From: Nonomuraea basaltis | Lineage (GTDB): Bacteria > Actinomycetota > Actinomycetes > Streptosporangiales > Streptosporangiaceae | Direction: 5' to 3' | Assembly: GCF_005893125.1 (NCBI RefSeq) | Contig: NZ_VCJS01000058.1 | Location: 1-62,915, forward strand | Length of the DNA stretch: 62,915 nucleotides | Shown: positions 25,113-34,690 of the stretch, in pieces | Position numbering within the stretch: the first letter of the stretch is position 1 | How the letters are laid out: each line of letters begins with the position of its first letter | Program-made: the position numbers and the translations under genes | Notes under the pieces: generated by a model | Databases searched by the model: none | What the model was told of the DNA's origin: nothing | What the model saw: the letters and a program-made list of their open reading frames with translations, nothing else

Positions 25113-28100
25113 TTACCTCCCGGCATGGACGATGATCTCGCCGCCGCCCACCTCGCTGCCCTGGTTGTCGTAGACGACCTCGCCGCTCGCCTCGTTCCAG
25201 ATCCGGATCTGGAAGCGGTCGGGGGCACCGTCGAGGGCGGTGACCGTGAAGGCGTACCCGGAGCTGCCGTTGACCTTGCCGGCGCCCCGGTAGCGGACCT
25301 CGCCGCCGGTCACCACGAGCCAGTCGTAGCGGGTGGCCACGAAGAGGAGCTTCCCTGCCGGGAAGGTGAAGGCGGTCTGCCCTGTCGGGCTCGTGGCGCC
25401 CTCCTGGTACGCCGACACGAACCCGAACAGAGCCTTGCCCACCGCCGACGGCCGGCCCGGCTGCGCACCCGCCGGCGAGTCGATCACGCCGCCCCCGGTG
25501 ACGTACCCGGCCTTCGGGTCGTAGACGACGACCGGGCCGGCCGTCACCGCGACCTTGCCGCCGTCGTCGTCGGAGACGGTGACCACCGGCTGGTAGATGC
25601 CCGCCTTGGCATAGGCGTGGTCCTCCTCGCACGCCCCCGAGGTGCCGTCCTTCCAGTCCATCTCGCAGGTGTGCGTGTCGGCGGCCCCCGGGTCCGTGTA
25701 CGTGACCGTCACCTTCACGGGCTTGCCCGCCGCGACGGGATCCTGCGGGGCCGACGCACCGGTGATGACCGGGTCGGCGTTGGCCACCGTGACGGTCGCG
25801 GAGTCCTTGCTGCGCCCGGCGGTCAGCGTGACCTTGTAGGTGCCATCGTCCGTGCAGGTCACCGTGGTCTGCGGCGCCCCGGTGTCGGCGAAGGCGCATG
25901 TGCCCTTCGCTCCGTCGGCGGCCTCGTACCGCCAGGCCGGGGTGCCGGCTCCGGAGAACGTGCCGGTCAGCCGGATCGAGGTGCCTTCGGCACCGGAGGC
26001 GTCGGGGCCCGCGGTCACGATGGCGACGGGATCGACGCTCTCCAGCGTCGGCGTCACAGTCTTGATCAGGCCGTCGGCACCGAACTCCAGCCGGTCGATC
26101 GTGGTCTCCCGGTGCGTGCCGTCGCCGCCGGGGATGGCGAAGCGGTGGTAGGCGATGTACCAGTCGTCCGTGCCGGGCACCCGGACCACCGAATGGTGCC
26201 CGGTGCCCTTGATGCCCATGGACAGGTCCTTGCGCAGGATGACGCCCCGCCTGGTCCACGGGCCGAGCGGCGTCTGACCGGTGGCGTAGGCCACCTGGTA
26301 GTCCTCGCTGCGGGTGTCGTTCTCCGACCACATGAAGTAGTAGGTGCCGTCCCGCTTCACGACGAAGGAGCCTTCGTTGTACCCGGCCGGTTTGTACGTC
26401 TTCACCTTCGCCGCGTCGAACGACACCATGTCGGCGTTCAGCGGCACCTGGTAGGAGTTGCCGTTGCCCCAGTACAGGTAGTGCTGCCCGTCGTCGTCCT
26501 GGAACACGGCCGGATCGATCATCTGCCCGGCGTAGGTCCCGGCCGGGACCAGCGGCTTGCCGAGGGCGTCCCTGAACGGCCCCGCCGGCGAGTCCGACAC
26601 GGCCACCCCGAGTTGCTTGGCCGTGTTGCCGCTGGCCAGGCCGCCGCTGAAGTAGAAGTAGTACTTCCCGTCCTTCTCGGCGATCGCCGGCGCCCAGGCG
26701 CTGTTGTCCGCCCAGGACACGTCGGGCCCCAGGTCGAGGATGACGCCGTGGTCCTGCCAGTGCACCAGGTCGGTGGAGGAGAACGCCTTGAACGCGGTCC
26801 CGCTCCAGCCGGCGAAGCCGTCGGTGGTCGGATACAGGTAGAACCGGTCGCCGAACACCGCGATGTTGGGGTCGGCGTACAGGCCGGGCAGCACCGGGCT
26901 CTTCATGACGAGCGCGGTGACCCGCCACTCCCGCTTCGTGCCGTCCGAGCCGGTCACGGTGTAGGTGACGGGCTCGGTGAGGTCCCGCTCAGCGCCGGAG
27001 ACGGGGCTGACGGTCGCGCCGGGGGCGAGTGTCAGCTGCGGCGCCAGCTTGGTGACGTCGCTGCCCTCCTTCAGCGGCAGCTTGATCTCGCCCTTCCCGG
27101 CGTCCACGATGGCGTCGACCTTGAGCTCGGGCAGGGTCACCTTGGTGATCGCGGCGGGGTCGCCGCCGAGCGCGTAGACCTCCGTCGCGGACAGCGCCCG
27201 GCCGTAGAGGCGGAAGTCGTCCACCTCGCCGGCGAAGTACGGATCGGCCGCGTACAGCGACCTGCCGATGTAGCCGGAGTAGCTCTTGGCGGCGTCGTAC
27301 AGATCCGACGGCTTGATCGTCACGTTCGCGGCGCGGGCGATCTCGGCCCCGTCGAGGTACATGACCGCCGTCCTGCCCGCCGGGTCGAGGGTGACGGCGA
27401 CGTGCTTCCAGCCGCCGGCCAGCCCTCCGGTGTGGGGCAGCTTCGACTCGCCCTGCCAGCTCCCCAGCGTGACCGCCGAGAACAGGACGCCGCCGCCGTT
27501 GCGGGGCGTGGTGAACAGGTACTTGTTGCTGTCGGGGCCGAGGCCGTAGATCCACTGGTTGGCCGTGGTGGAGGCGTTCCACTTCACGTGGAAGGCCACG
27601 GTGAGGGCGGAAGCGTCCTTGAGCACGCCGTTCGGGATGGTGACGTACGGCGAGCCCGAGCCGCCGGACATCTTGAACGACCGGCCGCCCACGCCCTCGC
27701 CCCACGCGGGGGTCCGCTCGTAGGCGCCGTCGTTGCCGCGGCCGGACGCGTCGCCGGCCACGCTCCCGCCCGTCTCGTCGAACTCGTAGCGCAGCAGCAG
27801 GTCAGGCGGGATGTCCGAGGCGACCTCGACGGGGATCGTGACGCTCTTGGACGCGTCGGCGGTCCGCACGGTGATCTGCGTCCGTCCCGCCGCCACGGTG
27901 GCGACCAGACCCGTGGCGCTCACCGTCGCGACGGCGGGGTCGGCGCTGGTCCAGGTCAGGGCGCGGGCGGTGGCGTTGGCCGGCAGCACGACAGCCTTGA
28001 CCTGACGGCTCACCCCGGCACCGAGGCGCAGCTCCGCGGGCGACACCGTGAGGCTCTCGACGGGCACGCCCTCGGCCGACACGGTGACCGTCGCCTTGGC

Positions 28101-30524
28101 GCGGAGGGCCGCGCCGTCGGGCAGCGTGCCCTCGACCGTGAACGTCCCGGCCTGCGCGTACGCGGACGGCGGGATCTCGTCCCAGGTGACGGCCACATCG
28201 CCGGTGCCGCCGTCGGCGAACGCCGCCTTCACCGTCTCCGGCAGCACCGGCGCGTCACCGATCCCGGTGACGACCTCCACGTCCGCCACGCTCCGCACGA
28301 GCTGTCCCGGCGCGTACGTCTCCAGCAGCCGCTCGTACTCGGCCCTGGTCACGGGCAGCACCGTGCCGTGCCGGGGCCGGGCGGGCAGCGAGTAGCCCGT
28401 GGACGGAGTCCACCGCCCCGAGTCCAGGTCGGTGGTCTCGAACGGCACGTAGCCCCGCCCGCCGAACTCGTCGATGAACAGGTACCACTTCTCCTCCGTG
28501 TTGGACTTGAAGATGGTCGGCCCCTCGCCTTGGGCGATGGCGTTCTTGCCGATGCACTCGGCCACGAAGTCCCAGTCGAGGTCGCGCAGCGACGTGGACT
28601 TCTCCTCGACGATGAACTTGCTGCACGGCGTGGTGGAGGTGTTGTTCCGCTCGTCCTTGGTGAACCGGTAGTAGGTGCCGCCGTGCTTGACCACGGTCGA
28701 GTCGATCACCGAGTAGCCGGGGTCCACCCACACGCGCGGCGCGGTGAAGGTGCGGAAGTCGCGGGTGGTGGCGTACATCATGCGGTTGTAGGAGGACCCG
28801 GTGTGGCCGGGGTCGTCGTCGGCGTACAGCTTGGACGCCCAGAACACGACGTACGCGCCGATCGTGTCGTCGTAGTACGCCTCCGGCGCCCACGTGTTGC
28901 CCGCGTTGTCGGACGACACCTTGACGAGGCGCTGGTCGGTCCAGTCCACCAGGTCCGTCGACTCCCACACCATGATCGACTTGCTGCCGGTGCGCTGGGC
29001 GGCGTCCCAGTTGCCGTTGCCGTAGATCCGCAGGTCGGTGGCGATCTGGTAGAACTTGTCGCCCTCCGGCGAGCGGATGATGAACGGGTCGCGCAGCCCT
29101 TTCTCCCCCAGCGTGGAGGTGAGCACGGGGGCGCCCCCGTTCAGCTCGCGCCATCTCAGCGGGTCGTTGCCCCGGCTCAGCGCGAAGGAGAGCTGCTCGC
29201 CGTCCGCGGTCCCCTCGCCGGTGAAGTAGCTGAACAGGTAGCCCTGGTAGTCCTGCCGGGCGGGCAGTTCGGGCACCTTGGCGGTGAACGTGCGGGTGGC
29301 GGTGGCCTCGTTCCTGGCGACGGTGGCCGTCAGCTCCACGGTGACGGCGCCGGCGCCGTGCGCCGGGCGGGTGACCTCGCCGGTGGCGGTGATGACGGAC
29401 GGGTGGTCCGAGGTCCAGGAGACCGTGGTGCCGTTCTCGCCGGTGACGGGGAGGGTGAGGTTGCCGCGTACGTCGTCGATGCCGGCCACCTTCAGCGCGG
29501 CGGCGGCCGCTTCTACGATCGTCATGTCGTCGTACTCTGCCAGGACCGTGATCTCGAACGTCTTGGTGCCGGTGAGCGCGCCCCTGGCCAGGGTGGCCGT
29601 GAGCGTGGCCCGCGCGGCGGGCTGCCCCTTCGCGGGGCGGGTGACAGCGCCGGAGGCGGTGACCACCGCGGCGTCGCTGGTGGCCCAGGTGAGCCTGGAG
29701 CCGCCGGGCGCGGTGGCGGGCAGCGTCAGGTCGCCGGTGACCGCGCCGGTGTCGCCGAGGGTGAGGGCTTCTTTGTCGGCCGCGAGGGCGGCGGCGACGG
29801 TGGATTGCGCCAGCGCCTGCACCTCGTCCGCGCCGAGCGCCCGGTCGTAGATCCGGAAGTCCCGCAGTCTGCCCTTGAGCAGCCTGTCCGAGGAGTACAG
29901 CGACCGCCCGAGATAGTTGGCCGTGGTCGCGCCGCCGCCGATCGAGCCCGGGGTGATCGTGACGGCCGGGTTGCGCGCGATCTCCGCGCCGTCCTCGTAC
30001 AGGACTCCGGTGGTGCCCGTCTGGGCGTAGACGAGGTGCTTCCAGCCGCCGCGGGCCAGGTTGTACGAGGTCGACTTGCGGGTGTTCTGCTCGGTCGACC
30101 AGTTGCCGGTCGCGACCGTGGCGCGCAGGTGGTCGCCGGTCGCGAACAGGTAGCCGTTGCCGCTGGTGCCGCTGGTGTTGCCGAATCCGTAGAGGAAGTA
30201 CGGCGTGCGCTGCTCGGGGTCGATGAGCACGTCCGTCGAGACGGTGATCGAGCTCATGTCCTTCATGACGTCGTCGGGCAGCTCGACGTAGGTGTCGGCG
30301 CCGTTGAACGCCAGCCCGTCGCCCCAGCCGGGCGCGCCGTGCACGGTGCCGTTCCTGGCGTTGCCGGACGAGTCCGCCGCCACCGTCCCCGCCTGCTCGC
30401 CGAGCTCGTACCACAGCACCGGGCCGTCGGCCGCCGCCTGCGCGGGTGGGGCCACGAGCAGGGCCGCGACCACCGCCGCCAGGGACGCGAGGGCGCGCCG
30501 CCTCCTTGATCGTGCACGCGGCAT
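25113..30524 (-). CDS. Giant secreted protein with two GH43 domains
   Basis: The product has 1803 residues. Domains in order: signal peptide (1-35); LamG-like lectin domain (about 40-240); two Ig-like segments (245-405); GH43 catalytic domain (420-730); Ig-like domains (745-885); a second LamG (906-1115); a short beta domain; a second GH43 (1205-1490); PKD-like repeats (1498-1665); and a C-terminal beta domain with GYVTGGGVIDSP. GH43 acids are visible in domain 1 (LRDPFII, VIDSTVV, GEGPTIF) and domain 2 (YADPNI, MIDPAVF, YNEGSF). It should hydrolyse arabinose- or xylose-containing plant polysaccharides outside the cell. ATG 30524 has GGAGGAG eight bases ahead. A LacI-type palindrome lies just upstream. 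Confidence 0.93.
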   Translation of the reverse strand: MPRARSRRRRALASLAAVVAALLVAPPAQAAADGPVLWYELGEQAGTVAADSSGNARNGTVHGAPGWGDGLAFNGADTYVELPDDVMKDMSSITVSTDVLIDPEQRTPYFLYGFGNTSGTSGNGYLFATGDHLRATVATGNWSTEQNTRKSTSYNLARGGWKHLVYAQTGTTGVLYEDGAEIARNPAVTITPGSIGGGATTANYLGRSLYSSDRLLKGRLRDFRIYDRALGADEVQALAQSTVAAALAADKEALTLGDTGAVTGDLTLPATAPGGSRLTWATSDAAVVTASGAVTRPAKGQPAARATLTATLARGALTGTKTFEITVLAEYDDMTIVEAAAAALKVAGIDDVRGNLTLPVTGENGTTVSWTSDHPSVITATGEVTRPAHGAGAVTVELTATVARNEATATRTFTAKVPELPARQDYQGYLFSYFTGEGTADGEQLSFALSRGNDPLRWRELNGGAPVLTSTLGEKGLRDPFIIRSPEGDKFYQIATDLRIYGNGNWDAAQRTGSKSIMVWESTDLVDWTDQRLVKVSSDNAGNTWAPEAYYDDTIGAYVVFWASKLYADDDPGHTGSSYNRMMYATTRDFRTFTAPRVWVDPGYSVIDSTVVKHGGTYYRFTKDERNNTSTTPCSKFIVEEKSTSLRDLDWDFVAECIGKNAIAQGEGPTIFKSNTEEKWYLFIDEFGGRGYVPFETTDLDSGRWTPSTGYSLPARPRHGTVLPVTRAEYERLLETYAPGQLVRSVADVEVVTGIGDAPVLPETVKAAFADGGTGDVAVTWDEIPPSAYAQAGTFTVEGTLPDGAALRAKATVTVSAEGVPVESLTVSPAELRLGAGVSRQVKAVVLPANATARALTWTSADPAVATVSATGLVATVAAGRTQITVRTADASKSVTIPVEVASDIPPDLLLRYEFDETGGSVAGDASGRGNDGAYERTPAWGEGVGGRSFKMSGGSGSPYVTIPNGVLKDASALTVAFHVKWNASTTANQWIYGLGPDSNKYLFTTPRNGGGVLFSAVTLGSWQGESKLPHTGGLAGGWKHVAVTLDPAGRTAVMYLDGAEIARAANVTIKPSDLYDAAKSYSGYIGRSLYAADPYFAGEVDDFRLYGRALSATEVYALGGDPAAITKVTLPELKVDAIVDAGKGEIKLPLKEGSDVTKLAPQLTLAPGATVSPVSGAERDLTEPVTYTVTGSDGTKREWRVTALVMKSPVLPGLYADPNIAVFGDRFYLYPTTDGFAGWSGTAFKAFSSTDLVHWQDHGVILDLGPDVSWADNSAWAPAIAEKDGKYYFYFSGGLASGNTAKQLGVAVSDSPAGPFRDALGKPLVPAGTYAGQMIDPAVFQDDDGQHYLYWGNGNSYQVPLNADMVSFDAAKVKTYKPAGYNEGSFVVKRDGTYYFMWSENDTRSEDYQVAYATGQTPLGPWTRRGVILRKDLSMGIKGTGHHSVVRVPGTDDWYIAYHRFAIPGGDGTHRETTIDRLEFGADGLIKTVTPTLESVDPVAIVTAGPDASGAEGTSIRLTGTFSGAGTPAWRYEAADGAKGTCAFADTGAPQTTVTCTDDGTYKVTLTAGRSKDSATVTVANADPVITGASAPQDPVAAGKPVKVTVTYTDPGAADTHTCEMDWKDGTSGACEEDHAYAKAGIYQPVVTVSDDDGGKVAVTAGPVVVYDPKAGYVTGGGVIDSPAGAQPGRPSAVGKALFGFVSAYQEGATSPTGQTAFTFPAGKLLFVATRYDWLVVTGGEVRYRGAGKVNGSSGYAFTVTALDGAPDRFQIRIWNEASGEVVYDNQGSEVGGGEIIVHAGR

Positions 30525-30873
30525 CTGCGGCTCCTCCGCTGTTAGCGCTAACATTCCGCCTCGGATCACTCGGCGGTTCGCCGCACGTGAGAGGTGTTGC
30601 GTGAGTGTTAACCCTGGGAGGGCTGATCGTCAAGGGGCGCCTTCGCGGACGGCGGCCGATCCGGGCGTCGGGGGCCGGTGGATCCGGTGATCCCGGCGGC
30701 ACGTCCGGAAATCGGGATAATCGCCCTTAATACGGCGGAATCACCCAGCCGTCGCACAGCATCCGTGAACGGCGCGTGAATTCTGCCGTACGGTCACCTT
30801 TCCGCCCGCGCGAACCCCGCAACCGCCATCACATAATCACAGTCATGGGGGTTATTTCACGAAACGGGGTGCG
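30525..30873. promoter_or_regulatory. Divergent intergenic region with LacI-type operator at 30540-30553
   Basis: TGTTAGCGCTAACA is a perfect 14-bp palindrome with the central CG of LacI-family operators, 16 bases upstream of the GH43 start. A half-site, GTGTTAACCC, occurs near 30606. Such boxes precede arabinofuranosidase genes in other actinomycetes (family knowledge). No LacI gene is in this window. Near the rightward start, CATAAT at about 30833 may be a -10 for the TelA-linked operon. Confidence 0.75.
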
Positions 30874-31956
30874 ATGAAGCGTTGGATCGGCGTCATTCTG
30901 GCGGTCGTTCTCGCCGGGGTGGCGGTGGTCGCGATTCTGCTGGGTGGCCAGGAGGATGAGGGCCCGAAGGTGGCGGTGGTACGAGGGGTGATCGGGTCCG
31001 AGAAGAAGCCGTTCTTCGACGACCCGCGGGTCAAGGCGGCCTTCGCCAGGCACGGCCTGCGCGTCGAGGTGGACACCGCCGGATCACGCCAGATCGTCAC
31101 CGACGTGGACCTCGGCGAGTACGCCTTCGCCTTCCCCTCCAGCGTCCCGGCCGCGGAGCGGATCAAGCGGGACCGCAAGGCGACGACGACGTTCTCGCCG
31201 TTCTACTCGCCGATGGCGGTGGCCACGTTCGAGCCGATCGCGGCCCTGCTGACGAAGGCCGGCGCGATACGCGATTCCGGCAAAGGCTACCAAACCCTGG
31301 ATATAAAGAAATATCTGGAATTAGTTGCCAAGGGAACCCGATGGGATCAAATTCCGGGTAATTCGACTTACCCGGCCCGCAAACGGGTACTGCTCACCAC
31401 GACCGACATCCGCACGTCCAACTCCGCCGCCATGTACCTGTCGGCGATCGGTTACGTGGCCAACGGCGAGGACGTCATCAGCTCCGACGCGCAGATCGCC
31501 AAGATCGCGCCCGTCGTCGCGCCGGCCGTGCTCGACCAGGGCTTCGCCGAGTCGACCAGCGAGGCGTCGTTCGACGACTACCTGGCGCTGGGCGCGGGCA
31601 AGACGCCGATGCTGGTCGTGTACGAGGCGCAGTACCTGGCGCACGTCTTCGCCGGCGACGGCGCGATCAAACCGGAGATGCGCCTGGTCTACCCGTCGCC
31701 GACCGTGCTCAGCAAGCACACGCTGGTCCCGCTCTCCGGCCAGGGCACCCGCGTCGGCGAGCTGCTCACCAAGGACCCCGAGCTGCTCGCCCTGGCGGCC
31801 GCGTACGGCTTCCGCACCACGAACCCCCAGGCGTTCACCGACCTGGTGGCCAAGACCAAGGCGCCGGCCGCCGCCGATCTTGTCGACGTCGTCGAGCCGC
31901 CCACGTACGAGCGGCTGGACAAGCTGATCACCACCATCGACGCCGCCCGGCCCTGA
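30874..31956 (+). CDS. Membrane-anchored solute-binding-like protein of the TelA operon
   Basis: The product has 360 residues. One N-terminal helix (about 5-23) acts as an anchor or uncleaved signal. The rest resembles a type II periplasmic binding fold, with VAVVRGVIGSEKKPFF, ATTTFSPFYSPMAVATF and TTDIRTSNSAAMYLSAIGY. No ABC transporter genes are linked. Instead TelA, a lipoprotein with a similar binding domain plus VWA, and an XpaC-like gene follow with short gaps or overlaps. A sensing or scaffolding role outside the membrane is more likely than uptake (inference). Confidence 0.82.
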   Translation: MKRWIGVILAVVLAGVAVVAILLGGQEDEGPKVAVVRGVIGSEKKPFFDDPRVKAAFARHGLRVEVDTAGSRQIVTDVDLGEYAFAFPSSVPAAERIKRDRKATTTFSPFYSPMAVATFEPIAALLTKAGAIRDSGKGYQTLDIKKYLELVAKGTRWDQIPGNSTYPARKRVLLTTTDIRTSNSAAMYLSAIGYVANGEDVISSDAQIAKIAPVVAPAVLDQGFAESTSEASFDDYLALGAGKTPMLVVYEAQYLAHVFAGDGAIKPEMRLVYPSPTVLSKHTLVPLSGQGTRVGELLTKDPELLALAAAYGFRTTNPQAFTDLVAKTKAPAAADLVDVVEPPTYERLDKLITTIDAARP

Positions 31957-31973
31957 ACAAGGAGATCCTTCAC

Positions 31974-33116
31974 GTGTCCGATCTGGTGCTCACGCCGCCG
32001 GCGCCGGTCGCGCCGGTCCCGGCCGAGACGGCGGCCACCATGCTGCCGATGGCCGGCGAGCGCGCGGCCGAGCTGACCGCCAAGGCGCGCGACTTCGCCG
32101 GGGAGCTGAGCGGCCTCGACCCGCGCTCGCCGGAGTTCTCCCGCAAGGTGCACGACATCTCCTCGATGGGCGACACCGAGATCAGGTCCGCCTCGCAGGT
32201 GGCCAACCGCATGCTCAAGCGGCCGGTCGCCGCGCTCGGCGCGGCCAAGGGCGAGGGCTCCGACGCCCAGGCCATGGTCGCCGGCAAGCTTGTGGCGCTG
32301 CGCCGTACCATCGTGGACCTGGACCCGAAGCAAGCCGCGAGCGGGACGCGCAGGCTCCTGGGGCTCATCCCGTTCGGCGACCGGCTGCGCGACTACTTCG
32401 CCAAGTTCCACTCCGCGCAGAAGCACATCGACGACATCATCCGCGCGCTCAAGTCCGGCCAGGACGAGCTGCTGCGCGACAACGCCGCCATCGAGGGCGA
32501 GAAGGCCGGCCTGTGGGAGGCGATGACGCGGCTGCAGGAGTACGCGGTCATGGCCAAGGCCATGGACGCGGCGCTGGAGGAGCGGATCGCGCTGGCCGAC
32601 GAGCAGCGGGCCACGGCCCTGCGCTCGGACGCGCTGTTCGCGGTGCGGCAGAAGCACCAGGACCTGCTCACCCAGCTCGCCGTGTCGGCCCAGGGCTACC
32701 TGGCGCTCGACCTGGTGCGCAAGAACAACCTGGAGCTGAGCAAGGGTGTGGACCGGGCCACCACGACGACGGTCTCGGCGCTGCGCACGGCGGTGACGGT
32801 CGCGCAGGCGCTGGCCGGGCAGAAGCTGGTGCTCGACCAGATCGCCGCGCTGAACGCCACGACCAGCGACCTGATCCTGGCCACCAGCGAGATGCTGCGC
32901 ACGCAGGCGGGCGCGATCCAGAACCAGGCCGCGTCGGCGACCGTGGACCTGGACACGCTGCGCCAGGCGTTCGACAACGTCTACGCCACGATGGACATGA
33001 TCGACTCCTTCCGGGCGAAGGCGGTCGAGAGCATGGCGACCACGGTGGACAGCCTGTCGGCCGAGCTGGATCACGCGAAGACGTACCTGGAGCGGGCCAG
33101 GGAGAGCGCCCGATGA
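31974..33116 (+). CDS. TelA/YaaN-family toxic anion resistance protein
   Basis: The product has 380 residues, almost entirely helical. It has TelA signatures in the Pro-rich N-terminus, GLIPFGDRLRDYFAKF (about 121-140) and long coiled coils (SAQKHIDDIIRALKSG, ALRSDALFAVRQKHQDLL). The family was first linked to tellurite resistance and co-occurs with XpaC in Firmicutes and actinomycetes; its molecular role is unknown. It lies 17 bases after the binding-protein gene, and its stop overlaps the next start (ATGA). Confidence 0.92.
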   Translation: MSDLVLTPPAPVAPVPAETAATMLPMAGERAAELTAKARDFAGELSGLDPRSPEFSRKVHDISSMGDTEIRSASQVANRMLKRPVAALGAAKGEGSDAQAMVAGKLVALRRTIVDLDPKQAASGTRRLLGLIPFGDRLRDYFAKFHSAQKHIDDIIRALKSGQDELLRDNAAIEGEKAGLWEAMTRLQEYAVMAKAMDAALEERIALADEQRATALRSDALFAVRQKHQDLLTQLAVSAQGYLALDLVRKNNLELSKGVDRATTTTVSALRTAVTVAQALAGQKLVLDQIAALNATTSDLILATSEMLRTQAGAIQNQAASATVDLDTLRQAFDNVYATMDMIDSFRAKAVESMATTVDSLSAELDHAKTYLERARESAR

Positions 33117-34690
33117 TGCGGGTCTTCCCAGCGGGCCGTACCCGCCGCGCGCTCGCGATCGCCCTGCTGCCCGCGCTGCTCCTCACCGCCTGCGGCGAGT
33201 CCGGGGAGGCCGCGGACGGGCCGGACGTGCTCCGGGTGCTGGCCGGCAGCGAGATCAAGGACCTCGAGCCGCTGCTGCGGCGGGCCGGGCAGGAGGCCGG
33301 CGTCCAGGTGCGGCTGACCTACACCGGCACCCTCGACGGCGCCGAGCAGGTCGCGAACGGCCGTGCCGCCGACCGGGTGGACGCGACCTGGTTCTCCTCC
33401 AACCGCTACCTGTCGCTGATCGACGGCGCCCAGGCCAAGCTGTCCACGCAGACCAAGACCATGGTCTCCCCCGTCGTCCTGGGTCTGAAGCCGGCCAAGG
33501 CCGCCGAGCTCGGCTGGGACGGCAGGCCGGTCTCGTGGGCGGACATCGCGGCCGCGGCCAAGGAGGGCCGCTTCAGCTTCGGCATGACGAACCCGGCCTC
33601 CTCCAACTCGGGCTTCTCCGCCCTGGTCAGCGTGGCGGCGGCGCTGTCGGACGCGGACGGCGCGCTCAGCGCCGAGCAGGTGGGCGCGGTCACGCCGAAG
33701 CTGAAGGAGTTCTTCTCCGCGCAGCGGCTGACGGCCGGCTCGTCGGGCTGGCTGGCCGACGCCTACGCCCGCGACCCGCGGGTGGACGGGATGGTGAACT
33801 ACGAGTCGGTGCTGCTGGGCCTGCGCGAGCCGGTCACGCTCGTCTACCCGAGCGACGGCGTGGTCAGCGCCGACTACCCGCTGACGCTGCTGGCCTCCGC
33901 CCCGGAGGAGAAGAAGGTCCTGTACGGCAAACTCGCCGCCTGGCTGCGTACGCCCGCCGTGCAGAAGGAGATCATGACCGGCACGCACCGCCGGCCGATC
34001 GTGCCCGGCGTGGCGCGGGACCCGAAGTTCGGATCCGCGCAGCTCATCGAGCTGCCGTTCCCGAACCGGCGCAGCACCGCCGACGAGCTGATCGCCACCT
34101 ACCTCAACCAGGTCCGCGTCCCCGCGGAGGCGACGTTCGTGCTGGACACGTCCGGCTCGATGGCGGGTGACAGGATCGACGCGCTGCGGCAGGCACTGGT
34201 CGCGCTGACCGGCGCGGACACATCCGCCTCGGGCGCCTTCACACGCTTCAGCAACCGCGAGGCGGTGACGATGATCCCGTTCAACGGCTCGGCGCGCACG
34301 CCGGTCCCCTTCACCGTCCCCGACCGCGACCCCGGGCCGGTCCTCCAGAGCATCAAGACGTTCGCCGAGGGCCTGAGCGCGGCGGGCGGCACCGCGATCT
34401 ACGACGGCCTCAAGGCGGCCTACGACCGGCCCGCCACGCCGGGCCACTACACCTCGATCGTGCTCATGACCGACGGCGAGAACACCGACGGCATCGACTA
34501 CGCCGGCTTCGAGGCGCACTACCGGGCGCTGCCGGAGGAGCGGCGCCGCACGCCGACGTTCGTGGTGCTGTTCGGCGAGAGCGACGTCGAGGAGATGAAC
34601 AAGGTCGCCCGGCTGACCGGCGGCGCCGTGTTCGACGCCCGCTCGACGTCGCTGAGCGGCGTGTTCAAGGAGATCCGTGGCTATCAGTGA
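33113..34690 (+). CDS. Lipoprotein with solute-binding and VWA domains
   Basis: The product has 525 residues. The signal peptide ends in the lipobox LLTAC, with Cys near 24. Residues about 38-335 form a solute-binding domain (LRVLAGSEIKDLEPLL, WFSSNRYLSL, GMTNPASSNSGFSAL). Residues about 340-525 form a von Willebrand A domain with the metal site DTSGSMAGDR, a Thr in GGTAIYDG and TDGENTDG. So a binding domain is fused to a metal-dependent protein-interaction domain on the outer membrane face. ATG 33113 overlaps the telA stop, and its own 3' end overlaps the XpaC-like gene by 14 bases, so the order is strictly coupled. Confidence 0.88.
   Translation: MMRVFPAGRTRRALAIALLPALLLTACGESGEAADGPDVLRVLAGSEIKDLEPLLRRAGQEAGVQVRLTYTGTLDGAEQVANGRAADRVDATWFSSNRYLSLIDGAQAKLSTQTKTMVSPVVLGLKPAKAAELGWDGRPVSWADIAAAAKEGRFSFGMTNPASSNSGFSALVSVAAALSDADGALSAEQVGAVTPKLKEFFSAQRLTAGSSGWLADAYARDPRVDGMVNYESVLLGLREPVTLVYPSDGVVSADYPLTLLASAPEEKKVLYGKLAAWLRTPAVQKEIMTGTHRRPIVPGVARDPKFGSAQLIELPFPNRRSTADELIATYLNQVRVPAEATFVLDTSGSMAGDRIDALRQALVALTGADTSASGAFTRFSNREAVTMIPFNGSARTPVPFTVPDRDPGPVLQSIKTFAEGLSAAGGTAIYDGLKAAYDRPATPGHYTSIVLMTDGENTDGIDYAGFEAHYRALPEERRRTPTFVVLFGESDVEEMNKVARLTGGAVFDARSTSLSGVFKEIRGYQ

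Noticed and set aside
25125..30509. Very long open frame (about 1794 codons) antisense to the GH43 gene
   Set aside because: It is the usual GC-rich mirror frame. The composition is Arg/Val/Gly/His-rich without motifs, and the other strand has clear domains, a signal peptide and a ribosome site.
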